This document shows positions 52,801 to 56,754 of a stretch of 64,000 nt of DNA, piece by piece. The notes under the pieces are model-generated. The model was not told where the DNA came from and did no database searches. It worked only from the letters and a program-made list of their open reading frames with translations. Numbering within the stretch: the stretch's first letter is position 1; each line of letters opens with the position of its first letter. Position numbers and translations under genes: made by a program. The stretch lies in contig CM044966.1 of the NCBI GenBank assembly GCA_024516035.1, forward strand, positions 21,398,576 through 21,462,575, written 5' to 3'. Source of the stretch: Bactericera cockerelli (lineage: Eukaryota; Arthropoda; Insecta; Hemiptera; Triozidae).

Positions 52801-55179
52801 AAAAATAAAATTTGCACTAATGTATTTCTTATTTAAAGACCTTTCAAAAAATGTATCGCAAGGTGGGGGTTCGTATTTAAAAAAATGAAGTTGGCCCCCC
52901 TGGCCCCGACATGGGGGCCGGTAACAAAAATCGACCCGACTCTAAAAGAAGGTCTTATTAGTCCGGTTTACCTTACAAAATTTTAATTTTACCGAAGAAG
53001 CCATTCGAAAGTTATTCAGGGGTTTCCAGACTTTTGCCCCACCCTGTAGTGTATATTGTATTTTCATTTGTAATTATTTGTATTGTATATAATATGTCTT
53101 ATCTCTATATATAAAACAGAAAAAAGGACTACCTACCTACCTACCTACCTATGTTTGTTTGTTTGTCCGGAGTTGTTTAGCCAAAACGGTAAGAGATAGC
53201 GAAAAATGTCTCAGAATTGACCCCCCCAAAACCATTATCGCTTTGTGCAGAAAAATTATAAAAAGTTCAAAAAGGCATTGCTGTCCAGCAGTAAGGCCAT
53301 GCCTTAATAAATTTGAAATTTAGTCCCGTTGCAAAGCACGGGCAAACGGCTAGTTACCTAATAAAGTGTAAATAAATAAATAAAATTGTGTGATTCTCAG
53401 GCGGCTACACGAGCGAGCACGAGACCATCCAGATGTTGTGGGAGGTGGTGGAGGAGTTCAGTGATCCGGAGAGGAGGGCGCTGCTCAAGTTTGTCACCAG
53501 CTGTTCCCGCCCCCCTCTGCTGGGCTTCAAGGTGAGACCAGTCAGGGCTGTCAGATTGGGGGTTTTTTCCCCCCATTTTGGGAGTTTTTTGAGCTCTTGG
53601 GGGGAAGAATTTTGAGACCTATTTATGGGGGTTTTTTTGGAGTACAATTAATTAAACTAATGTCCTAAAATGCGAAAAAATCCTCTAGAGAAAACTCTGA
53701 ATTTTTTTTTTTTCTTGTAAAAGACCTCTCAAGGAAACCTCTGAATCTGGCAACACTGAGACCAGTAGCTTCTTCATTGTGCAAGATCATTAGAGTTTAA
53801 ATTGCAAAGACCTGCAAAATCTTTGCAGAATCATAAGCTCAGAGCATTAAGGGCAAAATTAATGGACGTTTTTGTAATACCTCTGTGGCGCTAAGTATCG
53901 AATTGCGTACTGTGTAAGATAGGGCAAACCGACGCTTAGCAATTTGCCTAAGGCATTAACTTCGCCCCAAATTACAAGACAATCGTAAATTTAAATATTT
54001 TTTTCTATATTTTATTTTGTAAATATTGTTGATTTTTTTATCTCTGTTAATAATTCATTGTTGATTGTTTTGTATAAAAAAAATAGAGTAAATAAATAAA
54101 ATATAGAATTTGTCCATTAATTTCGCCCTAAGTTGGAAGAGATTGCCTAAGGCAATAACCCCGCCCTGTAGTTAGGACATATATTATGTATAAATTTATT
54201 TATTCATTCTCTATTTTTTTTCTCTCATTTTACTTCTATTATATTGTATTTGTAATTATCTGTGTTGTATGAAATATGTCCAATTAATAAAGTGTAAATA
54301 AATAAATAAGTTTACTTCAATTTATAAATATTCGATTGAAAATAATAATATTAAAATCTAGGAAAGCATAGGGCCAAGGTGAGAGCCCTGAGGAACTCCA
54401 GAATGTATATTATAAGGATGAGCCAAAGCTAATAGAAGAGGTTCTACTAGACAGGTAACATGAGATCCAGTTTAAAAGATTTCCAGTAACTCCTTTGGCT
54501 TGCAATTAGTCAATCAGAATTCTATGATCAACCCGATCAAAGGCTTTAGTTATGTCTACTAGATCTAGATATAGGGTGTGTACACTCAGGACAATGTCTA
54601 CTTGAAAATTCTTGGAGAACTGTTTGAAAAGGAAATTGGAATAACGAGGAGGTTAGAGGTAACAGATTTTAATAATAATAATAATAGATTTATTGGGAAA
54701 CCAAACTATGTTGATTCACAATAACAAAACGTCCCTTTAATCTAGTAATTTTAGTAGGAAGGAAGGAAAGACTTCATTCTATTTCATTTTTGACATTTCT
54801 TCATTTCATCTTGAACTACAATATCTTTTGTACTTTTAAATTAAAAAAATACAATATCTCTTAATTTTAATTTAAAGTAGTTATTTTAAACTATTTCTTT
54901 GAAGTACTAATTCTAAAGTTATTTTTTTAATTATTTCTAATTTATTTAGAAACATTTTTTTTTTTTTTTTTTTTTTTTTTTACATTGTTTACCTACCTTG
55001 TTGTTCCCCAGGAGCTGGACCCCCCCTTCGGCATCCAGCTCATCAACTCGGAGGATCGCCTCCCCTCCGCCTCCACCTGCATGAACCTCCTCAAGCTGCC
55101 CAAGTTCCAGACCAAGGCCACGCTGCGAGACAAGCTGCGGTACGCCATCTCCAGCGATTGCGGCTTCGAACTGAGCTAG
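19520..55179 (+). CDS. UBE3C: UBE3C orthologue, HECT E3 ubiquitin ligase, complete coding span
   Basis: UBE3C is a proteasome-associated HECT E3 that extends ubiquitin chains on stalled substrates. Seventeen coding exons join without a phase conflict: 19520-19681, 21667-21855, 23461-23745, 24867-25042, 26008-26167, 27221-27425, 28454-28536, 29051-29211, 30689-30963, 33814-33985, 35668-35906, 37720-37953, 41897-42141, 46282-46491, 50302-50557, 53401-53531 and 55012-55179. The product is 1116 residues; vertebrate UBE3C is about 1080. An IQ-like motif spans residues ~48-75, the N-terminal region is helical and weakly conserved, and the HECT domain starts near 740. Landmarks are [70 protein letters not shown] and [11 protein letters not shown] with Cys1084 as active site, ending in GFELS. 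The upstream acceptor at 19498-19499 implies a non-coding first exon. Eight exons have amplified edges. Confidence 0.96.
19845..19985 (-). mobile_element. SINE family D fragment
   Basis: Inverted relative to 10718 (TTAACCTCATCCAGCCTGGA, GGGAATCAAACTCAGGATCT). Confidence 0.6.
20008..20200 (+). mobile_element. SINE family C, diverged
   Basis: tRNA-like head CCTGGTAGCTCAGTGGTCAA with B box GGTTTGAAACCC, body CTGGAATAATGGGACTC, ending in (ATT)n. Confidence 0.75.
20201..21150. other. UBE3C intron 1, no gene seen
   Basis: Contains a repeat shared inverted with 29800-29890 (around 20240-20310) and one shared with 35440-35530 and 53870-53960 (around 20995-21060). No coding feature. Confidence 0.45.
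21160..21357 (-). mobile_element. SINE family C, full length
   Basis: Inverted copy: begins next to (AAT)n, ends in the tRNA-like head (TGAGCTAATGGGACA) with B box GGGTTTCGAACCC. Confidence 0.85.
21455..21645 (+). mobile_element. LINE 3' tail
   Basis: Carries GGTTGGGTGGAAGAGATTGC, AACCCCGCCCTTTAGTTAGG, ATGTCC and TAATAAAGAATT, ending in AATAATAA directly before UBE3C exon 2. Confidence 0.7.
21667..21855 (+). CDS. UBE3C: UBE3C exon 2
   Basis: [20 protein letters not shown] completes the IQ motif; then [20 protein letters not shown] and SDDSYL, as in UBE3C (LVRQLLFFY). Acceptor CACCAG, donor GTGAGT, phase 0 on both sides. Confidence 0.93.
21856..22335. other. UBE3C intron 2, 5' part
   Basis: AT-rich. 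Nothing recognised. Confidence 0.4.
22338..22630 (+). mobile_element. SINE A remnant followed by LINE 3'UTR block
   Basis: 22340-22395 is a degraded family A head. 22410-22620 is the block with GAACGATGGTAACCAGATAG and TAGTCCCCCAGCCAGAC, also at 37290-37490 (inverted) and 62520-62690. Confidence 0.55.
22800..23420. mobile_element. Unclassified element with ~100-bp inverted ends
   Basis: AACTTGATCAAGGGCGGTGC (22865) and GCACCGCCTTTGATCAAGTT (23337) face each other, both next to ACATAGAAT/ATTCTATGT and ATAAAACTTGATC. The inside has no recognisable ORF. Confidence 0.45.
23461..23745 (+). CDS. UBE3C: UBE3C exon 3
   Basis: [40 protein letters not shown], then [20 protein letters not shown] and VIVAHFTK. 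It corresponds to the weakly conserved helical part after the IQ motif (RMLEVF in vertebrates). Acceptor TTTCAG, donor GTAACT, 95 codons, phase 0. Confidence 0.9.
23746..23860 (+). repeat. 36-bp array of UBE3C exon 3 3' edge with donor
   Basis: Three more units of GTAACTTTCAAAGTGTTGGT then GGCTCACTTCACGAAG. Being 36 bp, each unit is in frame: using the donor at 23782 or 23818 would add [12 protein letters not shown] once or twice. The last unit has lost its donor. Confidence 0.92.
24053..24351. mobile_element. piggyBac-like MITE, 299 bp
   Basis: Flanked by TTAA (24049-24052 and 24352-24355), 13-bp inverted ends CACATTGTGTGCC. The inside holds four copies of an inverted motif, CTCTCATAATGAGCGAC or its complement. 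Confidence 0.78.
24355..24510. repeat. ~42-bp A/T-rich minisatellite
   Basis: Four units of AAATAAAACAAATGTATTTT plus AATTAACAAAATAACAAAT. The unit shares ACAAATGTATTT with the acceptor array that follows. Confidence 0.8.
24511..24866 (+). repeat. Array of UBE3C exon 4 acceptor edges
   Basis: Six upstream copies of ATGTATTTCTCCTCAG followed by CTCATGCGCT, joined by A-runs. The first (24518-24613) repeats nearly half the exon but lacks about 20 bp of it; the next five keep only ten exon bases. Seven equivalent acceptors result (ending 24517, 24656 and so on, to 24866). Confidence 0.92.
24867..25042 (+). CDS. UBE3C: UBE3C exon 4
   Basis: [20 protein letters not shown], then a Pro/Thr-rich part, then [20 protein letters not shown]. 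It matches the Y(Y/F)..L..L(L/I)(D/N)SK block of the family. Acceptor CTCCTCAG, donor GTAAGC, ends phase 2. Confidence 0.9.
25100..25200 (+). mobile_element. SINE family A 3' fragment
   Basis: CAGTTTCAGCGTAGATTTAG then GTAGTTGTGATATCAC and ATTAACACAACATTTGATAA, without a complete head. Confidence 0.6.
25568..25865. mobile_element. Harbinger-like MITE, 298 bp
   Basis: Inverted ends TGCTGGGTCCACATAGGTGC and its complement, flanked by TTA on both sides (25565-25567 and 25866-25868). Inside are repeated CAACATGTTGC palindromes. A 3-bp TTA duplication fits PIF/Harbinger. Confidence 0.72.
26008..26167 (+). CDS. UBE3C: UBE3C exon 5
   Basis: [54 protein letters not shown]. Matches the family block F..EF...PLTDQI..FI.PAL....FPYE.F. 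Acceptor TCCCCAG, donor GTGAGT. One leading base completes the Asn codon from exon 4. Confidence 0.95.
26168..26630 (+). repeat. 65-bp array of UBE3C exon 5 3' edge with donor
   Basis: Seven further donors at 26233, 26298, 26363, 26428, 26493, 26561 and 26614, each preceded by ~46 bases of exon tail (TTTGTGACCACTGTCCAT...CTACGCGCG). 65 bp is not a multiple of three and read-through meets a TGA, so only the first donor keeps the frame with certainty. Confidence 0.93.
26665..26890 (+). pseudogene. LINE C-terminal fragment
   Basis: [20 protein letters not shown] then [20 protein letters not shown] and a stop. Same family tail as 7985-8330, opposite strand. Confidence 0.65.
27221..27425 (+). CDS. 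UBE3C: UBE3C exon 6
   Basis: A Ser/Gly-rich lead, then [20 protein letters not shown], then [20 protein letters not shown]. It corresponds to the PWLFYFVLTVGENYLGAL...LLVYLRVL region. Acceptor CTCCTCAG, donor GTACCC, ends phase 1. Confidence 0.9.
27450..27540 (+). repeat. Duplicated intron 6 segment
   Basis: ATTTTTCATCGCAACATGGA and flanks recur at 27890-27970 with a SINE C between the copies, so the SINE region was caught in a duplication. Confidence 0.7.
27682..27888 (+). mobile_element. SINE family C, full length
   Basis: GTCCCGGTAGCTCAGTGGTA head, GGTTCGAAACCC B box, tail with CTGGAATAATGGGACTT and AATAAGGCGATATTAT. Confidence 0.85.
28083..28225 (+). mobile_element. SINE family A
   Basis: GGCGGCGGACTTGTAACCTG, GGTTCAAGTCC, AGCGTAGATTTAGTAAAGCG, as in the other copies. 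Confidence 0.82.
28235..28445. repeat. ~33-bp minisatellite abutting exon 7 acceptor
   Basis: Six units of TAAATGTAATTGTAACACAA plus TTCAATTGCGCTC. The last unit fuses with the exon 7 acceptor region but contains no exon bases. Confidence 0.85.
28454..28536 (+). CDS. UBE3C: UBE3C exon 7, acidic linker
   Basis: [20 protein letters not shown] then RLSRAEES, parallel to the acidic Ser/Glu linker in vertebrate UBE3C. Acceptor TTTCAG, donor GTGAGT, leaves phase 0. Confidence 0.82.
28660..28915 (-). mobile_element. SINE family E, inverted, with poly(A)
   Basis: A T-run at 28669-28691 (poly(A) on the minus strand), then TGTTTCACATCC, CCCAGCTGATGGGTGAAAAG and TGCTGGGTCAACACAAGCGC. Reverse of the copy at 12436. 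Confidence 0.6.
29051..29211 (+). CDS. UBE3C: UBE3C exon 8
   Basis: [54 protein letters not shown]. Acceptor CTCCTCAG, donor GTAAGA, leaves phase 2. Confidence 0.92.
29355..29585 (+). pseudogene. Jockey/CR1-like reverse transcriptase scrap
   Basis: DFSNAFDI... and [18 protein letters not shown] are RT motifs (D-x3-AFD and PQGS-x-L-PILF), separated by stops. Confidence 0.65.
29634..29690 (+). repeat. Diverged copy of UBE3C exon 8 3' edge
   Basis: TTGCTCATGTCTCACATGAC then AAGCTAGTGTGTCCTAGGTT repeats the exon end (TTGCTCATGTCTCACAAGCT), 430 bp downstream, with the donor lost. Confidence 0.75.
30030..30372. mobile_element. Harbinger-like MITE, 343 bp
   Basis: Inverted ends AGGTGGGTTTCCATTGCGTC... 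and complement, with TTA on both sides (30027-30029 and 30373-30375). The inside carries many copies of the palindromic GCCGATCGGCAT motif. Confidence 0.75.
30689..30963 (+). CDS. UBE3C: UBE3C exon 9
   Basis: [40 protein letters not shown] and [20 protein letters not shown]. Matches LLYSLAFN..FLRHLW..., Q.ISRGSPMS and IHD.EFFG in the family. Acceptor CTCCAG, donor GTGAGG. Confidence 0.95.
30969..31429. other. UBE3C intron 9, 5' part with LINE tail and tRNA-like piece
   Basis: T-runs at 30969-30996 and 31268-31300. An inverted LINE 3' tail block (AAAGGGCGGGGTTAT) lies near 31115. A short tRNA-like GTTCGAATCCCGG sits at 31392. Confidence 0.5.
31430..33129. mobile_element. Long-TIR DNA transposon copy 1, 1.7 kb
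   Basis: Ends CAGGGTGTCCCGTATACAGA... and complement, with inverted repeats about 400 bp long. The left flank is TA, the right flank TG. No transposase ORF. The inside includes a LINE-like block (AATACTTTATTGATAAACTA...) at 32330-32570 also present in the second copy. TA target and CAGGG ends suggest the Tc1/mariner superfamily. Confidence 0.82.
33130..33205 (+). mobile_element. LINE 3' tail fragment
   Basis: ATTTGTATTGTACATATTAT then GTCC. The sequence in front of the first exon 10 copy is therefore LINE tail, not original intron. Confidence 0.4.
33206..33813 (+). repeat. 76-bp array of UBE3C exon 10 acceptor edges
   Basis: Exactly eight 76-bp units precede the real exon (608 bp). Each has (AAT)n, CCTTGCAG, then 50 bases of exon: GTGTGGACGCGGGAGTCCAC to AAGATGCCCTTCTC. 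The 5'-most copy and the real exon read TCTCCGCG; inner copies read TCTACGCG. Confidence 0.96.
33814..33985 (+). CDS. UBE3C: UBE3C exon 10
   Basis: [57 protein letters not shown]. Matches MPFTLEELI.LS..L.....G.I.LAYP in the family. Acceptor TTGCAG, donor GTAAGT. Both edges are amplified. Confidence 0.95.
33986..34925 (+). repeat. Array of UBE3C exon 10 donor edges with (GA)n
   Basis: Eleven extra copies of TACCCAGACAGTCGAGTTCA to GGCTCCAA plus GTAAGTGAGAGA, spaced by (GA)n of different length. Two variable sites (CAGTCG/CAGTAG and GTGGCC/GTCGCC) show a dimer repeated at copies 1-2, 4-5 and 6-7. Confidence 0.95.
35150..35345 (-). mobile_element. SINE family D, inverted
   Basis: CACCCAGCCTGGATAGGGCC, GGGGATCGAACTCGGGATCT and AACCATTACGCC, the reverse of the copy at 10718. 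Confidence 0.75.
35668..35906 (+). CDS. UBE3C: UBE3C exon 11
   Basis: [40 protein letters not shown], then [17 protein letters not shown]. Corresponds to W..LF..I..LV..L..RD.RR.F.P..HW in the family. Acceptor TTCGCAG, donor GTGAGT, leaves phase 1. Confidence 0.94.
35907..36785. other. UBE3C intron 11, 5' part
   Basis: (AAT)n directly after the donor. 36230-36380 is the same LINE-like block seen inside the long-TIR elements (GAATATGTAGTGAACCAAGG, GGCTTTCTATTCCACC). CTTAGAAGCCAAATAAAAAT recurs at 36610 and 37598. Confidence 0.5.
36788..37005. mobile_element. Foldback hairpin element, ~200 bp
   Basis: Near-perfect inverted repeat: CTAGTGGCAGATTATGGC and its complement, and GAATC(T/C)TTGTC...AAAAAGGAATC... 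on both arms, with a short central loop at about 36890. No coding content; a MITE or a pre-miRNA-like hairpin. Confidence 0.72.
37065..37225 (+). mobile_element. LINE 3' tail
   Basis: GGCCATAGGCAATAACTCTG, CCCTTTAGTTAGGACATAT and TAATAAAGAATTTAATAATA. Confidence 0.65.
37260..37495 (-). mobile_element. LINE 3'UTR block, inverted
   Basis: GTCTGGC...GGGGGACTA and GGTTCTGGGGGCCCTTGT...; reverse of the blocks at 22410 and 62520. Confidence 0.55.
37720..37953 (+). CDS. UBE3C: UBE3C exon 12, HECT domain start
   Basis: [40 protein letters not shown], then [20 protein letters not shown] and PEN. Matches L..LPFVVPFEERV.IF..LI..D...I.VRRNYIYEDAYDKLSPEN. Acceptor TTTCAG after a C-run, donor GTGAGT. Confidence 0.96.
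37990..39576. repeat. 1.6-kb purine-only tract (GAAAA/GAGAA)n
   Basis: Almost pure AAAAGA/GAGAA/ATAAAAGA units, with longer higher-order blocks repeated (around 38430-38640 and 38680-38880). It begins 35 bp after the exon 12 donor. A 596-codon frame on the minus strand is only this repeat. Confidence 0.95.
39577..39693 (+). repeat. Copy 1 of UBE3C exon 12 3' half with donor
   Basis: 117 bases repeat exon 12 from GACAAGG to GAGAACG and the GTGAGTTGTTGCTTTTGATT donor region. One base is missing (GCCGCTACC), which breaks the frame. No acceptor precedes it. Confidence 0.93.
39720..40239. repeat. Second purine-only tract, ~0.5 kb
   Basis: GAAAA/GAGAA repeat like 37990-39576, following copy 1. 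Confidence 0.93.
40240..40358 (+). repeat. Copy 2 of UBE3C exon 12 3' half with donor
   Basis: In frame and intact; shares TTCGACAAACTATCG with copy 1 against TTTGACAAGCTCTCG in the real exon, so copies 1 and 2 derive from each other. Confidence 0.93.
40420..40580 (-). mobile_element. tRNA-derived SINE, sixth type
   Basis: tRNA-like head on the minus strand: CTTTGGCCTAGCGGTAGCAT, anticodon-like TGC, B box GGGTTCGAATCACGCC. Followed by GACTCTGTAGTTTGGGGCC. Confidence 0.6.
40645..40845 (+). mobile_element. SINE family C
   Basis: TCTCGGTATCTCAGTGGTAA, GGTTCGAAACCC, CTGGAATAATCGAGTCAGTC. Confidence 0.82.
40860..41560. other. UBE3C intron 12, 3' part, no gene seen
   Basis: AT-rich. ACAGCCAAAAGAAACTAGCA recurs from 36495. 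No coding feature. Confidence 0.4.
41564..41869 (-). mobile_element. SINE family B, full length, inverted
   Basis: Reverse of 6933-7240: TGTGGTGAAGCACAAGGCCT, TGGGGATCGAACCCAGGTCA, CTCTGCCACGGTGAC. Ends 27 bp before exon 13. Confidence 0.85.
41897..42141 (+). CDS. UBE3C: UBE3C exon 13, HECT N-lobe
   Basis: [40 protein letters not shown], then [20 protein letters not shown] and [19 protein letters not shown] is a HECT signature. Acceptor CCCCAG, donor GTAGGG, leaves phase 0. Confidence 0.97.
42142..42715. repeat. (TTTAATTTAATT)n tract forming a long palindrome
   Basis: The first half is TTTAATT-rich, the second half its complement. The turn is at about 42458 (AATTGTTCAGATGAACAATT). With the inverted exon piece at 42717 the arms are about 300 bp. 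Confidence 0.88.
42717..42786 (-). repeat. Inverted copy of UBE3C exon 13 3' edge
   Basis: Reverse complement of the exon end with donor (GGTAATT on the minus strand), with an internal deletion between GAGGACAAC and CCGGACTAC. Confidence 0.9.
42883..43005 (+). repeat. Forward copy 1 of UBE3C exon 13 3' half with donor
   Basis: GACCCGAGTCTCGGCTTCTT to CTCGGCAAG then GTAATT. Open in the exon frame. Confidence 0.92.
43006..43450. repeat. (TTTAATT)n tract plus 80-bp spacer
   Basis: The AT tract is followed by the spacer TGATATTTTACAATACATTA... TTATAGCTAGGGTTTACATA that precedes every forward copy. Confidence 0.9.
43451..43564 (+). repeat. Forward copy 2 of UBE3C exon 13 3' half
   Basis: As copy 1 but lacking nine bases at the CGCAAGCAC site; ends GGAAAG then GTAATT. 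Confidence 0.92.
43907..44018 (+). repeat. Forward copy 3 of UBE3C exon 13 3' half
   Basis: Starts GGTTGTCTTCGGCTCACC (a join inside the exon), ends CTCGGCAAG then GTAATT. Confidence 0.92.
44499..44611 (+). repeat. Forward copy 4 of UBE3C exon 13 3' half
   Basis: Nearly identical to copy 3 including the flanking AT tract, so this unit (~590 bp) was duplicated recently. Confidence 0.92.
45011..45124 (+). repeat. Forward copy 5 of UBE3C exon 13 3' half
   Basis: More diverged (CACCAAGAACAAC, CCCCGAGGTG), followed at once by a LINE 3' tail. Confidence 0.9.
45138..45345 (+). mobile_element. LINE 3' tail
   Basis: GGTTGGGTGGAAGAGA twice, then GGCAATAACCCCGCCCTTTA, ending TAATAAAGAGTTTC. Confidence 0.68.
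45634..45826 (+). mobile_element. SINE family C
   Basis: GTCCCGGTAGCTCAGTGGTA and GAAACCCAGCCGGGACATGA; a short deletion lies within the B box. A 3' fragment of the same family is at 45973-46042. Confidence 0.8.
45882..45972 (+). mobile_element. Single end of a CAGGGTG-type DNA transposon
   Basis: CAGGGTGCGGCAAAATTATC starts here without a partner end; it is cut off by the SINE C fragment. Confidence 0.45.
46230..46281 (+). repeat. Short duplication at UBE3C exon 14 acceptor
   Basis: TTATCTCCTCGCGCATCC occurs twice just before the acceptor CCACCCGCAG. A small case of edge duplication without exon bases. Confidence 0.7.
46282..46491 (+). CDS. UBE3C: UBE3C exon 14, HECT
   Basis: [70 protein letters not shown]. 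Near-identical to the family. Donor GTAAGC. 70 codons, phase 0. Confidence 0.97.
46801..48627. mobile_element. Long-TIR DNA transposon copy 2, 1.83 kb
   Basis: Same ends and inverted arms as 31430-33129, with TA on both sides. It carries the same internal LINE-like block plus an extra ~130 bp (47700-47830). No transposase. Confidence 0.88.
48700..49260 (-). pseudogene. Jockey/CR1-like reverse transcriptase fragment and flank, copy 1
   Basis: Minus strand reads [13 protein letters not shown] preceded by a stretch with [20 protein letters not shown], the RT core of a LINE. The block to 49260 is shared with 54345-54940, so both copies carry the same piece. Confidence 0.75.
49261..50005. other. 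UBE3C intron 14, no gene seen
   Basis: AT-rich. A hairpin TCCTGTCAC...GTGACAGGA with AAAGGATGATCCTTT inside is at 49639-49677. Confidence 0.45.
50010..50229. mobile_element. Harbinger-like MITE, 220 bp
   Basis: Ends GGGTGGTATGCAGA and TCTGCATACCAGCC, flanked by TTA on both sides. The flanking sequence (AATATTAGAAATCGG, TTTTTGTAAAAA) occurs uninterrupted at 25900-25950, a paralogous empty site. Confidence 0.72.
50302..50557 (+). CDS. UBE3C: UBE3C exon 15, HECT
   Basis: [60 protein letters not shown]. Matches [17 protein letters not shown] and EWLRMF...E...LISGA. Acceptor GCCCAG, donor GTGAGT, leaves phase 1. Confidence 0.97.
50920..51265. repeat. Two tandem copies of a ~210-bp intron segment
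   Basis: AACTTTATAGTTATATACAC to GGTGGGGGAAGTTTGTTTT occurs at 50930-51035 and 51143-51238. The end resembles the exon 15 donor flank (GTGGGGGAAGTCC). Confidence 0.7.
51266..51845. other. UBE3C intron 15, middle part, no gene seen
   Basis: A-runs and T-runs; no element recognised with confidence. Confidence 0.4.
51850..52030 (-). mobile_element. SINE family C, inverted, truncated head
   Basis: CTTTATTTATACTGCCCGAT-like tail end, then GGGTTTCGAACCCACGACCT. The head stops at GAGCT. Confidence 0.75.
52171..53046. mobile_element. Foldback DNA transposon, 876 bp
   Basis: CAGGGTGGGGCAAAAGTCTG... and complement at the ends, TA on both sides. The arms are inverted over nearly the whole length and contain a second nested copy of AAAGTCTGGAAACCCCTGAA. 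No ORF. Confidence 0.88.
53102..53353 (+). mobile_element. Non-autonomous Helitron, 252 bp
   Basis: 5' end TCTCTATATATAAAA preceded by A; 3' hairpin CCCGTTGCAAAGCACGGG and, ten bases on, CTAG followed by T. Insertion between A and T is the Helitron rule. It splits a LINE tail: TATGTCTTA on the left continues as TTACCTAATAAAGTGT on the right. Confidence 0.85.
53401..53531 (+). CDS. UBE3C: UBE3C exon 16, HECT C-lobe start
   Basis: [57 protein letters not shown] is the classic HECT C-lobe signature. Acceptor CTCAG, donor GTGAGA, phase 0 at end. Confidence 0.97.
53830..54310. mobile_element. Unclassified repeat followed by LINE 3' tail
   Basis: 53860-53960 is the repeat with ACGTTTTTGTAATACCTCTG and GATAGGGCAAACCGACGCTT, shared with 35440-35530. 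54133-54310 is the LINE tail (GGCAATAACCCCGCCCTGTA, AATAAAGTGTAAATAAATAA). Confidence 0.6.
54345..54945 (-). pseudogene. LINE fragment copy 2
   Basis: Shares the RT-bearing block and its flank with 48700-49260. It runs almost up to the exon 17 acceptor, separated by a T-run at 54954-54981. Confidence 0.72.
55012..55179 (+). CDS. UBE3C: UBE3C exon 17, HECT C-lobe with active-site Cys and stop
   Basis: [55 protein letters not shown] and TAG. The TGC at 55078-55080 (residue ~1084) is the thioester cysteine. The C-terminal GFELS is the UBE3C ending. Acceptor CCCCAG. Confidence 0.97.
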   Translation, partial: ELDPPFGIQLINSEDRLPSASTCMNLLKLPKFQTKATLRDKLRYAISSDCGFELS

Positions 55180-55965
55180 GCGCGCGGGATTGCGGGCTCG
55201 AACTGAGCTAAGCGCGGGATTGCGGGCTTGCAAATTCAGCTATACTAGTCTAGTAGACTCAGTTTAAAAATAAAAAAAGACTAGCGATTGCGGCTTCGAA
55301 CTGAGCTAAGCGCGAGATTGCGGGCTCGAACTGAGCTAAGCACGGGATTGCGGGCTTGCAAATTCAGCTATACTAGTCTAGTAGACTCAGTTTAAAAATA
55401 AAAAAGACTAGCGATTGCGGCTTCGAACTGAGCTAAGCGAGGGATTGCGGCTTCGAACTGAGCTAAGCGAGGGATTGCGGGCTCGAACTGAGCTAAGCGA
55501 GGGATTGCGGCTTCAAACTGAGCTAAGCGCGGGATTGCGGCCTCGAACTGAGCTAAACGAAGGATTGCGGCTTGAAATTCAGCTAGACTAGACTAGTGAG
55601 CTCACTTAGAAGTCCAGCGATTTGTCCTCAGTTCAAAAATAAAAAAAGACTAGTGATTACGGCTTCGAACTGAGCTAAGCGAGGGATTGCGGCTTGAAAT
55701 TCAGCTATACTAGACTAGTGGGCTCACTTTAGAAGTCAATAAAAAAAAGACTAGTCATTGAGATTGCGGCTTCCAATTGAGTTAAATGAATGATTGCGGC
55801 TTCGAACTGAGCTAAGCGAGAGATTGCGGCTTGAAATTCAGATATTCTAGACTAGTGAGCTCGATCGATTAGTCCTCAGTTCAAAAATAAAAAAAGACTA
55901 GTAATTGTTGCTCTTGAATTGAGTAAGAATCGTTGCTTTCAATAGAGCTAGACTAGTGATTTGGG
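55180..55965 (+). repeat. Array of UBE3C exon 17 3' edge with stop codon
   Basis: About fifteen units of GCGATTGCGGCTTCGAACTG then AGCTAAG, some fused to a longer block with CTAGTCTAGTAGACTCAGTT and AAAAATAAAAAAAG. Each basic unit repeats the last eight codons and the stop. AATAAA-type signals (first at 55269-55274) fall inside the larger unit. Confidence 0.93.
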
Positions 55966-56221
55966 CTTTGAATTGAGTTACAACAGTGATTAAAATGTAC
56001 CCTAGAATAATTCATTAACAATTATTGTTGATTGCTCTGAGCAAAAAAAGTGTTTTCTGAAGACACTAAATGTAAGACTCGACCCTCTCTTTTTTCTTCC
56101 AAAGCAAAATGTAAATATTCTGTAGGTATTCAGATAGATCAATATTTTATTATTGCTACAAATCTTCTTTTCAGTACCTAGTATTCGTTTTTCTTTTTTA
56201 AACTGTGTCCAAATATTAAAG

Positions 56222-56275
56222 TAATTTGTAAAATTTTGTAATTTTGTAATTTTTTGTAATTTTGTAATTTTGACT
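56222..56275. repeat. TTTTGTAA simple repeat
   Basis: AATTTTGTAATTTTGTAATT repeated, just beyond the LINE's 3' side. Confidence 0.7.
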
Positions 56276-56401
56276 TTATTTATTTTTTCAGGTTTGTACA
56301 ATTTTTCCTTAATGCTAATATAATAATAGACAATTATATTTAGTCATAATAATCAATTGAACAAAAAAAATGTATGGGTATGGTAATTTATAACATCAAA
56401 A

Positions 56402-56457
56402 GTCTATTCTATTCTCACTAAGATCTTCCATAAGGAAGATCTTGTATTGAGAATAGA
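56402..56457. other. Perfect hairpin near the LINE 3' side
   Basis: TCTATTCTCA..AAGATCTTCC, three loop bases, then GGAAGATCTT..TGAGAATAGA. A 24-base-pair stem with two short mismatches. It may be the 3' end signal of the LINE on the minus strand or a separate small palindrome. Confidence 0.6.
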
Positions 56458-56754
56458 ACTAGGTTTCATACATACTATATCTTTTTCTTTCTCTCTCTCT
56501 CTCTCTCTTTCATTATCTTCTGTTTGTATTCTTTCTTTTGTGTATTTTAGCTTTCTGCTCATTTATTTTGACTTATTTTTATTTTTCACTCTTTTTCTCT
56601 CATTCACTTCTATATGCATTCTTAATTGTATTCATTTTAGTTTTTTATTCTTTTTTTTTGCCTTCGTATGATTTTTTTTTTTTTTTTTTTCCTCTCATCT
56701 TTACACACATCTTCCTCTATTTTTAGTACCCATATATTGTTTTTTTATTATGAT

